Origin: DTWD01 sp963662965
GTDB taxonomy: Bacteria; Acidobacteriota; Vicinamibacteria; Vicinamibacterales; UBA8438
DNA length: 64,000 bases
Assembly (NCBI GenBank): GCA_963662965.1
Contig: OY759970.1
Span: 2,852,001 to 2,916,000 of the forward strand
Direction of reading: 5' to 3'
Shown in pieces: positions 16,436-25,725 of the stretch (the stretch's first letter is position 1; each line of letters opens with the position of its first letter). Made by a program: the position numbers and the translations under genes. The notes under the pieces were generated by a model, which saw nothing but the letters and a program-made list of their open reading frames with translations, did no database searches and was not told the origin of the DNA.

Positions 16436-17610
16436 AACTGAACAAGGACGCGGAGTGGGGCCTTGGGGTCCCCGCGAGTGCCGGCGACGGGGTTCGGGGC
16501 AGTCAGCCCCGATTGATATTAAACGCATGGCACGGGGCACGGCATCGATCCAGATGTCCTGCCGGCTGTTGCCGGAGAAGTCGTTCCCCGACAGGCGCAT
16601 GACGTCCTCCGGCGGGAACTCCGTGGTGCCGAAGTTCCAGATGTAGATCCCAAAGTAGTTACCGGTGCTGACGTTCCCTTCGAGCACGTAGCCGGCCGGC
16701 CGCTGGATGTCTTCGTCGCTCACTTCGATCCCCGGACCGAGGTTGTTTTGGATGATGTTGCCACGCAGCGTGACGTCACGGCCGCCGTCGAGCCAGATTC
16801 CGCCGTCCCACCAGTCGTCCGCGCTCACATCGAGGTCGTTGTCGGTGATCTGGTTACTTTCGACCAAGATGTCGATCAAGTCTTCGACCAAGATGCCGCC
16901 GCCGTTGTTGGCGTACGACCTGTTGTTCCGAATGACCGACTGCCGCATCCCGTATCCGTTGATACTGGTCCCGGCGGTATTGAAGGGCCGCGGGCTCGGT
17001 CCGTTTCGATACACGTCGTTGTTCTCGATGCGCAGGTTGCTCGACTCGTCGAGATGCATGCCGTAGCCTTCGACCCATCCGATCGTCGGTGCGAATCCGT
17101 TGTCGTGCACCGTCACGTTGTTGACCGTGATGTGGTCACTCAACACGACGACAAGCCCGATATCCGTGTAGTCGCGCAGCGTGAGGTGTTCGAACGTGAC
17201 GTGCCGCACATTCCTCGCACCAGATACCGCTGGCGAGGTGGCGGCCCCCGGAGAGCACGGTGGCCGGACCCTCCCCCGTGATTCTGATGGGTGCGGCCGA
17301 CGTGCCGCGCAGTGTGGTCATGACGCTCTCGGTATACAGCCTCGTACGGATGAGGACGGTGTCACAGGGCTGCGCGCGGCTGAACGCTTCGCGGACTGTG
17401 CGGAGCGCCGAATCGCGTGTTCGGCCATCAGCGGCGTCATCGCCGTTGGCCCACTCGTAGCTGTCGGCGGATCCAACCGCGGGAGTGGCGTCGAGCGTCG
17501 GTGGCGCTGGCGAGGGTGTCGTTGGTCCCCCGCCACAAGCGTGGGCGATCAATACCGCGAAGACGCTCGTCGTCAGACGACCGATGCGTCTGCACGCTAT
17601 TGTAAAGATT
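16400..17610 (-). pseudogene. Right-handed parallel beta-helix lipoprotein, frameshifted
   Basis: Two frames together encode one protein. The N-terminal part (from about 17610) has a lipoprotein-like signal (VFAVLIAHACGGG) and SYEWANGDDAADGRTRDSAL, LRTVREAFSRAQPCDTVLI. Near 17215-17240 the frame shifts by one base into a long frame with beta-helix repeats (VTVHDNGFAPTIGWVEGYG, IENNDVYRNG, LRGNIIQNNLGPGIEVS, LEGNVSTGNYFGIYIW). Such proteins are often polysaccharide lyases or epimerases. No good ATG or GTG start is seen in the N-terminal frame. The C terminus reads into repeats A6 and A5 (PEPRRRHSRGP) and stops at 16400, so the original end is lost. Confidence 0.7.
16449..16512 (-). repeat. Repeat family A, copy 6 (partial, reverse)
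   Basis: GGAGTGGGGCCTTGGGGTCC, CCGCGAGTGCCGGCGACGG, GGTTCGGGGCAGTCAGCCCC. It lacks the terminal GGGCGCGC hairpin. Translated on the reverse strand it supplies the artificial C terminus of the beta-helix protein. Confidence 0.8.
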
Positions 17611-17625
17611 ATAGTGCGCGGCTTA

Positions 17626-18196
17626 TCAGACGATGGTCGGTGGCTCGACCACTTCCAAGAACTCCGGGTGTGCGTCAGCGAACTCGATACCGGCGCGGTA
17701 GGTGGCGGCGTCACGACCGAGCTCCAGCGCTGACCACGTGATCGACGCCGGCGGGAGCGCCGTCGACCAGGAGTGCGGCGCCATTCGGCATCCTGACGCG
17801 GCGCGCTCGACGAATCGGACCGGGCGCCTGCTGCATCGGTCGGGTGAGGTTGGACAACATCGCGCCGCTCGCCGGTCCCGACAGGCCAAAGGCCGCAGAC
17901 CGGTCCGCTGGAAGCAGGCGGATCTCGACGTGCGAGAGCTCGGGATCGGTTATGAGGTGCCGCACCAGCGCTTCGCCGCGAGACGTGTTCGCAAACATCT
18001 GGTCGAGCACGACGATGTGCGGCCGGCGTCGCTAGATGACATCGAGGGCATGCTGTGCGTCCGAGTCGGCAAACGCGAGGAGATCGTTCGGCGTCGCCGT
18101 GCGGCCGTCCCACCGGGCCAGGACGTCCTCGGGGGCGATGAACACCGTGGCCGATTCGTCCGCCGGCGGGGCGCCGGTGTTGATGCCATGGGTCAT
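17626..18196 (-). pseudogene. Receiver-like/PilZ domain protein, broken by an amber stop and a frameshift
   Basis: ATG at 18196 follows a GGAGG site four bases upstream. The frame encodes TVFIAPEDVLARWDGRT, DLLAFADSDAQHALDVI, then TAG (18032-18034), then continues in the same frame as RRRPHIVVLDQMFANTSRGEALVRHL, the pseudo-receiver part of a PilZ family I recall from Vicinamibacteria. After GVDHVVSA (about 17735) the frame shifts, and LELGRDAATYRAGIEFADAHPEFLEVV completes a PilZ C terminus. The PilZ core appears shortened, which suggests decay rather than only sequencing error. PilZ domains often bind cyclic di-GMP; the RxxxR site is not clearly preserved. Confidence 0.65.
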
Positions 18197-18412
18197 GGGG
18201 CCTCCTGTCCCGTCATCAAGCAAGGTCGACGCCAGGCCGATTTGGAGTGCCTTCACCGTCGATTCCGAGTGACGTCAACGGCATCGGTCCGGCCGCGCCC
18301 GGCCGATGAGACAATCTCGTTGACCCGATCACGTTCTTGAAAGTCACGACGGCGGCGGTTCCCGCGACGGTCCGGTTCGCGTAGACTGTGTGTCGCTTCG
18401 CTTCGGAATCGC

Positions 18413-19249
18413 ATGACCGTCCGGACCACCCATACGCTGCCGTCGGCGCTCGACCCCGACCAACTCTGCCAGTGGCTCGGAGCGGCGACGAGTGACGCCG
18501 CCACGGTCTTTCTCGACTACGACGGTACGCTGACCCCCATCGTCGATCGGCCTGAGCAAGCGACGCTTGCGGTCTCGACGCGCGACCGTCTCGTCCGGCT
18601 TTCCGAGCGCGGTCCGGTCACCATCGTCACCGGCCGCGACATCAGCATCGTGCGGAAGTTCGTGCAGCTCGACCAGTTGGGCTACGCCGGCTGCCACGGC
18701 CTCGATATCGAAGGCCCGGTCGGCAGCGGACTGCGATATGAGGTTGCGTCTGGGCTGTTGCCGGTGCTCGATGATGCGGAGGCCGATCTCCGACGGCGCC
18801 TGGACGGGATCGCCGGCGCGATTGTCGAGCGGAAGCGCTACAGTCTCTCGACGCACTATCGTCTCGTCGGTCCGGGCGATGCCTCGCGTGTCGACGCCGC
18901 GGTACGGGAAGTCGGGCACGGCCATCCGCAGCTCCGACGCGAAGGCGGCAAGAAAGTGTTCGAGCTGCGTCCAGACGTCGAGTGGGACAAAGGGAGCGCG
19001 GTGGCGTGGATGCTCGAAGCAACGTCGCGTCCATCGGGCGCGGCGACGTACATCGGCGACGATCAAACCGATGAACATGCATTCGAGCTGTTATCGGGGA
19101 GGGGCGTGCCGATCGTCGTCGCGCACGCCGACCGTCCGACCGCGGCGCGATATCGCGTGCGCAACCCGGACGAGGTCATGCAGGTCCTCGACCGCATCCT
19201 CGACGCGCTGGTGCACGCGACATCACCCCGTCGCGTGACACAGATCTGA
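18413..19249 (+). CDS. otsB: Trehalose-6-phosphate phosphatase
   Basis: The 278-residue protein is a HAD-superfamily phosphatase. Motif I FLDYDGTLTPI has nucleophile Asp35 and acid Asp37; motif II is VTIVTGR; the C-terminal motif YIGDDQTDEHAF is the OtsB version of motif IV. The conserved GCHGLDIEGP and KGSAVAWML also fit. It dephosphorylates trehalose 6-phosphate in trehalose synthesis (osmoprotection). No OtsA is present in the window. ATG at 18413. Confidence 0.93.
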   Translation: MTVRTTHTLPSALDPDQLCQWLGAATSDAATVFLDYDGTLTPIVDRPEQATLAVSTRDRLVRLSERGPVTIVTGRDISIVRKFVQLDQLGYAGCHGLDIEGPVGSGLRYEVASGLLPVLDDAEADLRRRLDGIAGAIVERKRYSLSTHYRLVGPGDASRVDAAVREVGHGHPQLRREGGKKVFELRPDVEWDKGSAVAWMLEATSRPSGAATYIGDDQTDEHAFELLSGRGVPIVVAHADRPTAARYRVRNPDEVMQVLDRILDALVHATSPRRVTQI

Positions 19250-19294
19250 CGCAACTGAAACAGGTGTAAGAGCTTGCGCGGCTGCTGCCGACCG

Positions 19295-20575
19295 ATGCAC
19301 GATCTTCGACTCGCTCTCGACCCACGACATCAATCGTCGTTCGTTGTTGCGGTTCTTCTCTTCTTCCCCATGACGGCGTCCGCAGCGTCGCCCTCTACGA
19401 GTCCCACGCCGCCCGGCTTGATACCGGCACAGGAGGCAGCCGCGGCAGATGGCCAGGACGAGGCTACACCGGCTGAGTCGGGTGAAGAGGCCGAGACCGA
19501 AGAGCAAGACAGGGAGCCGGCCGGGTGGTGGGAGCGTATCCGGCTGAGCGGCGATTTCCGGTCGAGATACGAAGGCTTCTACCAGAGTGAACAGGCCACG
19601 CGCAACCGCTTCAGGATGCGTCTGCGGCTCCGGCTCGATACCCAGATTAACGACGACACGCGCGTCAGCATCCAGGTCGCCAGCGGCGATCCGGGGACCC
19701 CGGTCTCGACGAACCAGACCTTCACCGGTTTCCTCCGTCCCAAGCCGTTCAGCCTCGACCGCGCCTTCGTGGCGTACAACCCGCAGGCGACATCGGCGAT
19801 GACGCTCGGGATCGGAAAATTCGGGTTGCCGCTGACCCGTACGCAGATGATCTACGACGACGATCTCAACGTGGAAGGCGGCTGGGAGGCCGTGACGTTC
19901 AATGCTACCGATACGGTCGGCATCAACCTCGTCGGCGTACAAACAGTGGTCAACGAGTTTTCGCGTGCGGGGGATACCTACATGCTCGGCGGCTACGGCG
20001 CGGTCAACGTCGACCTCGGTCGCACTGCGTTTCAGGTCTCCGGAGCGAACTACAGTTGGACCAACGTCGATTCCATCGCCCGCGCGACCGCCATTCTCGC
20101 GCCGATCACCGCCATCCTGACCAACGAGGTCGTGAAGGACGCGGACGGCGTCGTCACCGGATACGCCTCGAAGTTCAACGTGGTCGACGTCATCGGGGAG
20201 GCGTCGTTTCGGTTCGGTGAACGCAACTATCCGGTGCGTCTGCTCGCTGAATACTCGCGCAATACGCGCGCCGCCAACGACCGCGACAGCGGATTCTGGA
20301 CCGAGGCGGAGTTCGGATCGGCGCGCGACGCCGGATCGTTCGAAGCGTCCTACACCTACGGGTGGATCCAGCAAGACGTGACGCTGTCGGCGTTCGTCTT
20401 CAGCGACATGCCGGGGACCAACCTGCGCCTGCACATGATCAACACCTCGTGGATGCTGCTGCCAAACCTCAGCTGGGACGTGACGATTCACATCTCCAAG
20501 CGGCTGCACCCAGAGACTGGCCAAAACCCGAACTGGCTCGTTCGACCCCATATCGCGGTCGTGGTCCGTTTCTAA
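19295..20575 (+). CDS. Putative porin, outer-membrane beta-barrel
   Basis: The 426-residue protein has a signal region (SSFVVAVLLFFPMTASA), an acidic linker of ~50 residues (EEAETEEQDRE) and a barrel domain opening with ERIRLSGDFRSRYEGF and RFRMRLRLRLDTQINDDTRV. This matches the putative-porin family with periplasmic N-terminal extension. The C terminus VRPHIAVVVRF ends in Phe as barrels do. ATG 19295 is preferred over TTG 19274. Substrate unknown. Confidence 0.8.
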   Translation: MHDLRLALDPRHQSSFVVAVLLFFPMTASAASPSTSPTPPGLIPAQEAAAADGQDEATPAESGEEAETEEQDREPAGWWERIRLSGDFRSRYEGFYQSEQATRNRFRMRLRLRLDTQINDDTRVSIQVASGDPGTPVSTNQTFTGFLRPKPFSLDRAFVAYNPQATSAMTLGIGKFGLPLTRTQMIYDDDLNVEGGWEAVTFNATDTVGINLVGVQTVVNEFSRAGDTYMLGGYGAVNVDLGRTAFQVSGANYSWTNVDSIARATAILAPITAILTNEVVKDADGVVTGYASKFNVVDVIGEASFRFGERNYPVRLLAEYSRNTRAANDRDSGFWTEAEFGSARDAGSFEASYTYGWIQQDVTLSAFVFSDMPGTNLRLHMINTSWMLLPNLSWDVTIHISKRLHPETGQNPNWLVRPHIAVVVRF

Positions 20576-20687
20576 CGTGAGGTGCACGTGCGCGTGGCGG
20601 TTCGAGCGGCTCGTGGGCAGGTTCGGAGCGACTTCGGCGAGCGAGCGGCCTAGCACTGGTCTCTCTCGGAATCCGCGTCGTCCTTGA

Positions 20688-20781
20688 GACGGAGCCTGCG
20701 GCCCCGAACCCCGCCGCCGGCACTCGCGGGGCCCCCTCGCCCCGCTCCGTGTCCGGCGGGGCGCGCTGTGCGCGCCCTGAT
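20688..20781 (+). repeat. Repeat family A, copy 7 (full)
   Basis: GACGGAGCCTGCGGCCCCGA, ACCCCGCCGCCGGCACTCG, CGGGGCCCCCTCGCCCCGCT, then GGCGCGCTGTGCGCGCCC and the outer boundary motif TGATCGTACC. Confidence 0.85.
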
Positions 20782-20822
20782 CGTACCGAGCGATACCTGG
20801 CTGCTTCTCACCACGCGAGAGA

Positions 20823-20899
20823 GCGAGCGAGGGGGTCTGGGGGAAGCGCGTGAGGCTGGGCCGTGTCGACCGAGCGCGATATTCCCCCAGTCTGAACTG
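20823..20899 (+). repeat. Repeat family B, copy 3
   Basis: GGGGGAAGCGCGTGAGGC ... GAGCGCGATATTCCCCC followed by AGTCTGAAC. It is preceded by GAGAGAGCGAGCGAGGGGGT, a leader also present in copy 4. Confidence 0.8.
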
Positions 20900-21072
20900 G
20901 GACACGCGCCGTTGCTGAATAGCTGTTGCTCGCCGTGTATGGAGTACCCAGTGCGGTCGGAGGCGACGTTTTCAGGCGGACCGATCTGGTGTCCGGAGTG
21001 ACGCCACGGCCGTGGCTGCCGTACGCGTGCCTGCGGTCAAGGCGCGTCCGCTACGCACTAACGAAATGCGCG
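20900..21072. other. Intergenic stretch without recognised features
   Basis: The whole gap between the porin and rdgB is 497 bases. It holds repeats A7 and B3; in the remaining 170 bases I see no gene, tRNA or clear terminator. Confidence 0.5.
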
Positions 21073-21687
21073 TTAGCCAGCCACGGTCGCAGCAGGTCCA
21101 GGCGGTAGCCGCTCGAGCAGAAACGTTCGCAGTAAACGGAACGCATGGCCCCGATGGCTCACCGCCCCCTTGCGCTCGGCGGACACGTCGGCGAGCGTGC
21201 ACCCATACGGCGGGTAAAAGAAGATGGGGTCATAGCCGAACCCCGCGCCCCCGCTCGGGGTCCGTGCGATCTCGCCTTCGATCGTGCCGGTCGTCTCGAA
21301 GATCACGTCTCGCCCCTCGACGAGCGCGACGGCGCAGACGAATCGCGCCGGGCTGGTGTCGGCACCACGCGCGCGGAGTTGAGCGTAGATCCGGTCGAAC
21401 TTCTCCCCGTAGGTCGTTCCCGGCAATCGCGCCGAGTGGATCCCTGGCGCGCCATCGAGCCGGTCGATCTCGAGACCGGAGTCCTCGGCGACCGTCGGGT
21501 ACGGAACCGCTGCGGCGTAGTGGAGTGCCTTGCCTCTGGCATTGTCGGCGAATGTCGCGCCGGTTTCCTCCGGCTCGGCAACCTCGGCGTGGTCCGCGAT
21601 GGCGTCAATCGCGCACGGCAGGCCGGCGAGTATCCCCCGGATTTCGGCGAGCTTGTGCGGATTGGTGGTGGCGACGACGATCGTCAT
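21073..21687 (-). CDS. rdgB: Non-canonical purine NTP pyrophosphatase (RdgB/HAM1)
   Basis: The 204-residue protein hydrolyses XTP and dITP to monophosphates, keeping deaminated purines out of nucleic acids. Motifs: ATTNPHKLAEI at the N terminus, TFADNARGKALHYA, VAEDSGLEIDRLDGAPGIHSAR, and GFGYDPIFFYP with SHRGHAF near the end. The ATGA overlap with rph upstream indicates translational coupling in the rph-rdgB pair found in many bacteria. Confidence 0.95.
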   Translation of the reverse strand: MTIVVATTNPHKLAEIRGILAGLPCAIDAIADHAEVAEPEETGATFADNARGKALHYAAAVPYPTVAEDSGLEIDRLDGAPGIHSARLPGTTYGEKFDRIYAQLRARGADTSPARFVCAVALVEGRDVIFETTGTIEGEIARTPSGGAGFGYDPIFFYPPYGCTLADVSAERKGAVSHRGHAFRLLRTFLLERLPPGPAATVAG

Positions 21688-22427
21688 TCGTGGTCGAGAA
21701 ACGTGCCGACAATCTCGCGCTGCATCGCCACCAGCTTCGTGATGGCATCGTCCGCGAGCGCGAGGAGCTCGGCGAGCGCGTCGCCCCCGAAGGGCTCGCC
21801 CTCCGCCGTGCCTTGGACCTCGATGAACCGGCCGTCGCCGGTCTTGACCACATTCATATCGACCTCGGCCTTCGAATCCTCCTCGTAGGCGAGATCGGTC
21901 AACGCACGGCCCTCGACGATACCAACGCTGATCGCGGCAACGTAGTCCGTAATGGGGAGGCGCGCGATGGTTCCGCTCGTGCGCAGTGTCTCGAGCGCCA
22001 GTGTCAGCGCGACGAAGCCGCCGGTGATCGACGCGGTTCGCGTGCCGCCGTCGGCCTGAATCACGTCGCAGTCGACCCAGATCGTCCGTTCGCCGAGATC
22101 GTCGAGACGGGTGACCGCGCGCAGCGAGCGTCCGATGAGCCGCTGAATCTCCTGCGTGCGACCGCCAACCTTGCCCTTCGACGATTCGCGCGCCGAGCGC
22201 GTGGAGGTCGACCGGGGCAGCATGCCGTATTCAGCGGTGACCCATCCTTTTCCCGTGCCGCGCAGAAACGGCGGCACGCGATCCTCGACGCTAGCCGCGC
22301 AGATGACCCGGGTTTGACCCGCTTCCATCAACACCGAGCCTTCGGCGTGCGTAAGGTAATGCGGCGTTATGCGAATCTCACGCAGATCGGTGGGGCGTCG
22401 GTCGTCGAAGCGTGGGGGCTCGGTCAC
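21684..22427 (-). CDS. rph: Ribonuclease PH
   Basis: The 247-residue protein is a phosphorolytic 3'-5' exoribonuclease that trims tRNA 3' ends. Motifs: EGSVLMEAGQTRVICAASVE, GWVTAEYGMLPRSTSTR, GRTQEIQRLIGRSLRAV, WVDCDVIQADGGTRTASITG and DLAYEEDSKAEVDMNVV. Full normal length. It overlaps rdgB downstream and the GerMN gene upstream by four bases each, so it is the middle of a tightly packed operon. Confidence 0.96.
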   Translation of the reverse strand: MTEPPRFDDRRPTDLREIRITPHYLTHAEGSVLMEAGQTRVICAASVEDRVPPFLRGTGKGWVTAEYGMLPRSTSTRSARESSKGKVGGRTQEIQRLIGRSLRAVTRLDDLGERTIWVDCDVIQADGGTRTASITGGFVALTLALETLRTSGTIARLPITDYVAAISVGIVEGRALTDLAYEEDSKAEVDMNVVKTGDGRFIEVQGTAEGEPFGGDALAELLALADDAITKLVAMQREIVGTFLDHE

Positions 22428-23143
22428 GACGAGCTCCTACCGGGGGGTGCGGTCGTGCGGGTGGCGTCGTCCGGGTCGACATCAACGTCGACGCTCTCAG
22501 CATCTTCGGCGTCGTCCTCGGGTATCGCGTTCGGATCGATGACCCACTTCATGCTCGGTGCGAGCGGCTGCCGGAGGTCGATGTGTCCGGCGAGGGTGTC
22601 CACCTCCGCGCCGTCGATTATGATCTGGACGGCGCTAATCTCCGGCACGTTCGTGGTCAACGCGTTCACGAGCGCGTACACCGTGAACAACTCATCGAGA
22701 GAACCGCCCGAATGTCCCGTGGTCACGTCGCCGCTGAGGTCGACGAACGCATTGCCGTCATCCGCCAAGAAGAGGGCGCGCAACGTGGTGCCGTCGGGGA
22801 ATGGCGACACCAGCGGACTCGGAGCCTCGTCGAGCTGCCGTTCGACGACCGCGCGGGCTCGAGACAGCGTGTCACCGCCGTACGCCATGTCCAGTTGCCG
22901 TTCGACGAGTCTAAGTCCGTCTTCGGCGACATAGTACAGCGTGACGCCCAACGGCGACGCCGCGCCGACGGTGCCGCTCCCGCTATCGTCACCTGCGGCC
23001 CCCCCGCCGTTGGTCTGCCATCGCTGAATGACGCTCAAGGTCACCGCGCCGACGACAAGGCCGGCCACGAACACCACCCCGGCGGCGATGAGGTAGGGAC
23101 GTCGGCGGTTGGTCGGTGGGGCCGGCGGCGGCGGGTTTGGCAT
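22424..23143 (-). CDS. GerMN domain-containing membrane protein
   Basis: The 239-residue protein has a Pro-rich cytoplasmic start, one transmembrane helix (YLIAAGVVFVAGLVVGAVTL) and a GerMN domain (LGVTLYYVAEDGLRLVERQ, LRALFLADDGNAFVDLSGD, TVYALVNALTTNVPEISAVQIII). In non-sporulating bacteria GerMN proteins are linked to the cell envelope, and the gene often lies beside an N-acetylmuramoyl amidase, as it does here. The C-terminal 40 residues are acidic and disordered. Confidence 0.85.
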   Translation of the reverse strand: MPNPPPPAPPTNRRRPYLIAAGVVFVAGLVVGAVTLSVIQRWQTNGGGAAGDDSGSGTVGAASPLGVTLYYVAEDGLRLVERQLDMAYGGDTLSRARAVVERQLDEAPSPLVSPFPDGTTLRALFLADDGNAFVDLSGDVTTGHSGGSLDELFTVYALVNALTTNVPEISAVQIIIDGAEVDTLAGHIDLRQPLAPSMKWVIDPNAIPEDDAEDAESVDVDVDPDDATRTTAPPGRSSS

Positions 23144-23149
23144 CGACTC

Positions 23150-24745
23150 CTAGTCGCGGTCGGGGTCGTCATCGCTCGTGACCGCGCCTGCGGTCGCGCG
23201 GTCACCGGTGCCGGCGATTCCGTCGGTGGCCATCATGCGCTGCGACCGCTCGAGCGTATCCTGGAAACGCAACACGCTCGCCACGATCGCCTCGACGATC
23301 GAGTTCTGGAAGCTCCCCTCGAGGAGCTGCTGCTCTTGGACTGGATTCGAGATGAACCCCATCTCGACGAGCACGGCCGGCATATTCGCCCCAACGAGCA
23401 CCCGAAATGGCGCTTGCTGGATCGCGCGCGGGCTCATCGGGATGCGTCGACGGAGCTCTTCCTCGACCAACTGCGCAAACGTGGCCGACTGCTCGAGATA
23501 GCGGACCTGCGCCATCTCCCAAAGAATCATATCGATTTCGCGAGTCCCGCCTCCGACCACCGGCAGATAACGGCCCTCACGGTCGGCGATCTCGCGTGCC
23601 TCGGCGCCGTACTCATCGATGCTCAGATAGAACACCTCGGCGCCGGCGGGAACCGGGCTGACCGACGAGTTCGCGTGCAAGCTGATGAAGAGGTCGGCCT
23701 TGTTGTTGTTGGCGATGGCGGCGCGTTGGTCCAGCTCCACGACGCCGTCTCGATTGCGAGTCAGAATGACACGCACGCCCAGGCGGCGCTCGAGCGCGCC
23801 GGTCAGCAGCCGCGCCACGCTCAGGGTGATGTCTTTTTCGAGGGTGCCCTCGGGGCCTTGGCTGCCCTCGTCCGAGCCGCCGTGACCGGCGTCAACGACG
23901 ATCGTGCGGATCGTCGGGGCTACACCGAACTCTGACAGCGCGTCGGCACGCGGGGCTACCGGTGTCGGCGGGACTGGACGCGCGTCTGTGGTCACTGGGG
24001 CAACCGCCCGAAGGTCGATCACCAGTTGCGCCGACCCATCCGGAGCCGGCAGGCTCGACACATCGTGCAAGGCATAGGATGGGCCGAGTTCGATCGTTAA
24101 GGTCGGTGGTGCCTCGATCACGCGGATGTCGCGCGCCGCCTCACCCCGCGCCTGTGGATGGCGAACGACATCAATGGCGTCCGCGTCGAAACGCACGAGG
24201 ATCCGGCCACTCTCCTCGGTCACCTCGTGCGGCGTATTCGGCGTGATCTTGAGGCTCAATCGGCCGGCGCGCCCTCGCGGGCGGTAACGACCTGAGACGC
24301 GGGGCACCCGCACCTCGCCGACGAGCAGTAGACGGGATCGTTCGCGTAGCTCGAGCCGCTGGCCATAGATCGGTGCCAGGGCTCGCGCGATGAAGTCGAG
24401 CGGCACGAGCCAAAGCCCGTCGACCCGTCGCGGCGGTGCCCCAAGCGACACGAGTCGCCCATTTACCGACGCGAGCTGTTGATTGGCCGTCAGGATCACC
24501 GTCTGCGCGCCGGCGCTCACCGTCAGCGTGCCGGCGCCGGTGTCCTCGCCGACGTCGAGCCGAAACTGCGCGGCCAGCGCGTCGAGAGGAATCATCTCGC
24601 GCCCACGCACCTCGACGGTGTCGAGCGTACGTCGGCCCTCCGCGCTGATCAGCATGAGGCCTCGCGACCGCGTCTGTGCCGACAGCGGGAACGGCAGTGT
24701 CGTCAGGGTGATGATGAGGGCGACGAAGGCGAGAGCGCGCGTCAT
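23150..24745 (-). CDS. N-acetylmuramoyl-L-alanine amidase (Amidase_3) with copper-amine-oxidase-like N-terminal domain
   Basis: The 531-residue protein has a signal peptide (MTRALAFVALIITLTTLPFP), an N-terminal domain resembling Cu-amine-oxidase N domains (VRGREMIPLDALAAQF, VNGRLVSLGAPPRRVDG), an AMIN-like region (~160-250), and Amidase_3. Zinc-site residues are visible in IVVDAGHGGSDEGSQG, EKDITL, DLFISLHANSS and VLVEMGFISN. It cleaves the amide between muramic acid and L-Ala. It lies six bases upstream of the GerMN gene and probably heads the amidase-gerMN-rph-rdgB operon. Confidence 0.93.
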   Translation of the reverse strand: MTRALAFVALIITLTTLPFPLSAQTRSRGLMLISAEGRRTLDTVEVRGREMIPLDALAAQFRLDVGEDTGAGTLTVSAGAQTVILTANQQLASVNGRLVSLGAPPRRVDGLWLVPLDFIARALAPIYGQRLELRERSRLLLVGEVRVPRVSGRYRPRGRAGRLSLKITPNTPHEVTEESGRILVRFDADAIDVVRHPQARGEAARDIRVIEAPPTLTIELGPSYALHDVSSLPAPDGSAQLVIDLRAVAPVTTDARPVPPTPVAPRADALSEFGVAPTIRTIVVDAGHGGSDEGSQGPEGTLEKDITLSVARLLTGALERRLGVRVILTRNRDGVVELDQRAAIANNNKADLFISLHANSSVSPVPAGAEVFYLSIDEYGAEAREIADREGRYLPVVGGGTREIDMILWEMAQVRYLEQSATFAQLVEEELRRRIPMSPRAIQQAPFRVLVGANMPAVLVEMGFISNPVQEQQLLEGSFQNSIVEAIVASVLRFQDTLERSQRMMATDGIAGTGDRATAGAVTSDDDPDRD

Positions 24746-24781
24746 GTATTGCGCCACATCAGGGCGATCGGTCAACGTTGA

Positions 24782-25675
24782 TCATAGCACCCGCGTGGAA
24801 TACAGCGTGACGCTCGCCACGCGCGTCGTGACTAGCCGCGCGCACGTTTTCGGCGCGAGGGTCGAGCTGACCTTCGGCGCGATTGATTCCACGGTGGCCC
24901 GCCGCTTCTTGTCGGCGCCCACCGAGTCCAGGCTCTTCCGAAGCGCCTCCATGAGGTTGACCACCTTGGGAGGCGCCTCGTCGACCGGCGCTACGACCTC
25001 CTGACCGGCGACCTTCGCATCAATGATGACGCGGAGGTCCGCTTGGTACTGGTCGTGAAACTCCGACAGGTCGAGCTCGCCCTCGAAGTTGGCGATCACT
25101 TGCTTGGCCAGCGCGACTTCGTCCGGACTGACGGCGGTTGGTAGGTCGTCGAGCTCATCGATGGCGTCCATGCGTCTCAATTCGCTGGCATGTCGCAGCG
25201 TGTACATTACGAGACCCCGACTGCGTGGTTGCACCGCCACCAGATACTCCCGGCCATGCAGCGCCAGCTTGCCGATGCCCGGCTTGCCCGCCATCGCCTC
25301 CCGCATGACGGCAAACGCATCGGCCGCGACCTTGCCGTCGGGTGCCAGGCAGTACGGCTTTTCTAGATGCGCCGCGTCGATGCTCGCGGCATCGGTGAAG
25401 CGGACGAGATTGATGACCCGGGTCGACTCGGAACGGACCTTGGCAATGTCATCGTCGTCGAGCACGACGTAGCGGCCCTTCTCGAATTCATCGCCCTTGA
25501 CGATCTCCGTCTCGCACGTGGGGCACCACTTCTTCTGCTGAATGCGATGCTGGCACTCGCCGTGCAGCTGCTTGAAGCTGATCGAGCGTGCGGAATCGGT
25601 GGCCGGGAACACCCGAATCGGGATGTTCACCAGGCTCACTTTGAGGTGTCCCTTCCAGGTGGGTCGCGCGGCCAT
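24782..25675 (-). CDS. ku: Ku protein, non-homologous end joining
   Basis: The 297-residue protein has the bacterial Ku core: TWKGHLKVSLVNIPIRVFPA, CQHRIQQKKWCPTCETEI, KGYV-like KGRYVVLDDDDI, FTDAASIDAAHLEKPYCLAP and LALHGREYLVAVQPRSRGLVMYTL. Ku homodimers bind double-strand ends and recruit LigD. No ligD is in the window. The C-terminal tail (~40 residues) is basic. Sequence and length are normal. Confidence 0.95.
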   Translation of the reverse strand: MAARPTWKGHLKVSLVNIPIRVFPATDSARSISFKQLHGECQHRIQQKKWCPTCETEIVKGDEFEKGRYVVLDDDDIAKVRSESTRVINLVRFTDAASIDAAHLEKPYCLAPDGKVAADAFAVMREAMAGKPGIGKLALHGREYLVAVQPRSRGLVMYTLRHASELRRMDAIDELDDLPTAVSPDEVALAKQVIANFEGELDLSEFHDQYQADLRVIIDAKVAGQEVVAPVDEAPPKVVNLMEALRKSLDSVGADKKRRATVESIAPKVSSTLAPKTCARLVTTRVASVTLYSTRVL

Positions 25676-25725
25676 GGTCGGTCTCTCGACAGTCTACTCA
25701 GGACAGCCGATATGCTTAGGCCTAC

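Noticed and set aside
19223..20905. 560-codon minus-strand frame opposite the porin gene
   Set aside because: Low-complexity charged translation, runs through repeat A, no signal or motif. The plus strand encodes a convincing porin.
20900..21072. A tRNA gene in the gap before rdgB
   Set aside because: No T-loop consensus, acceptor stem or CCA context could be found on either strand.
21012..23935. Long plus-strand open frames (640 and 507 codons) opposite rdgB, rph, GerMN and amidase genes
   Set aside because: High GC creates long antisense frames. The minus-strand genes have conserved motifs and four-base overlaps; the plus frames have neither.
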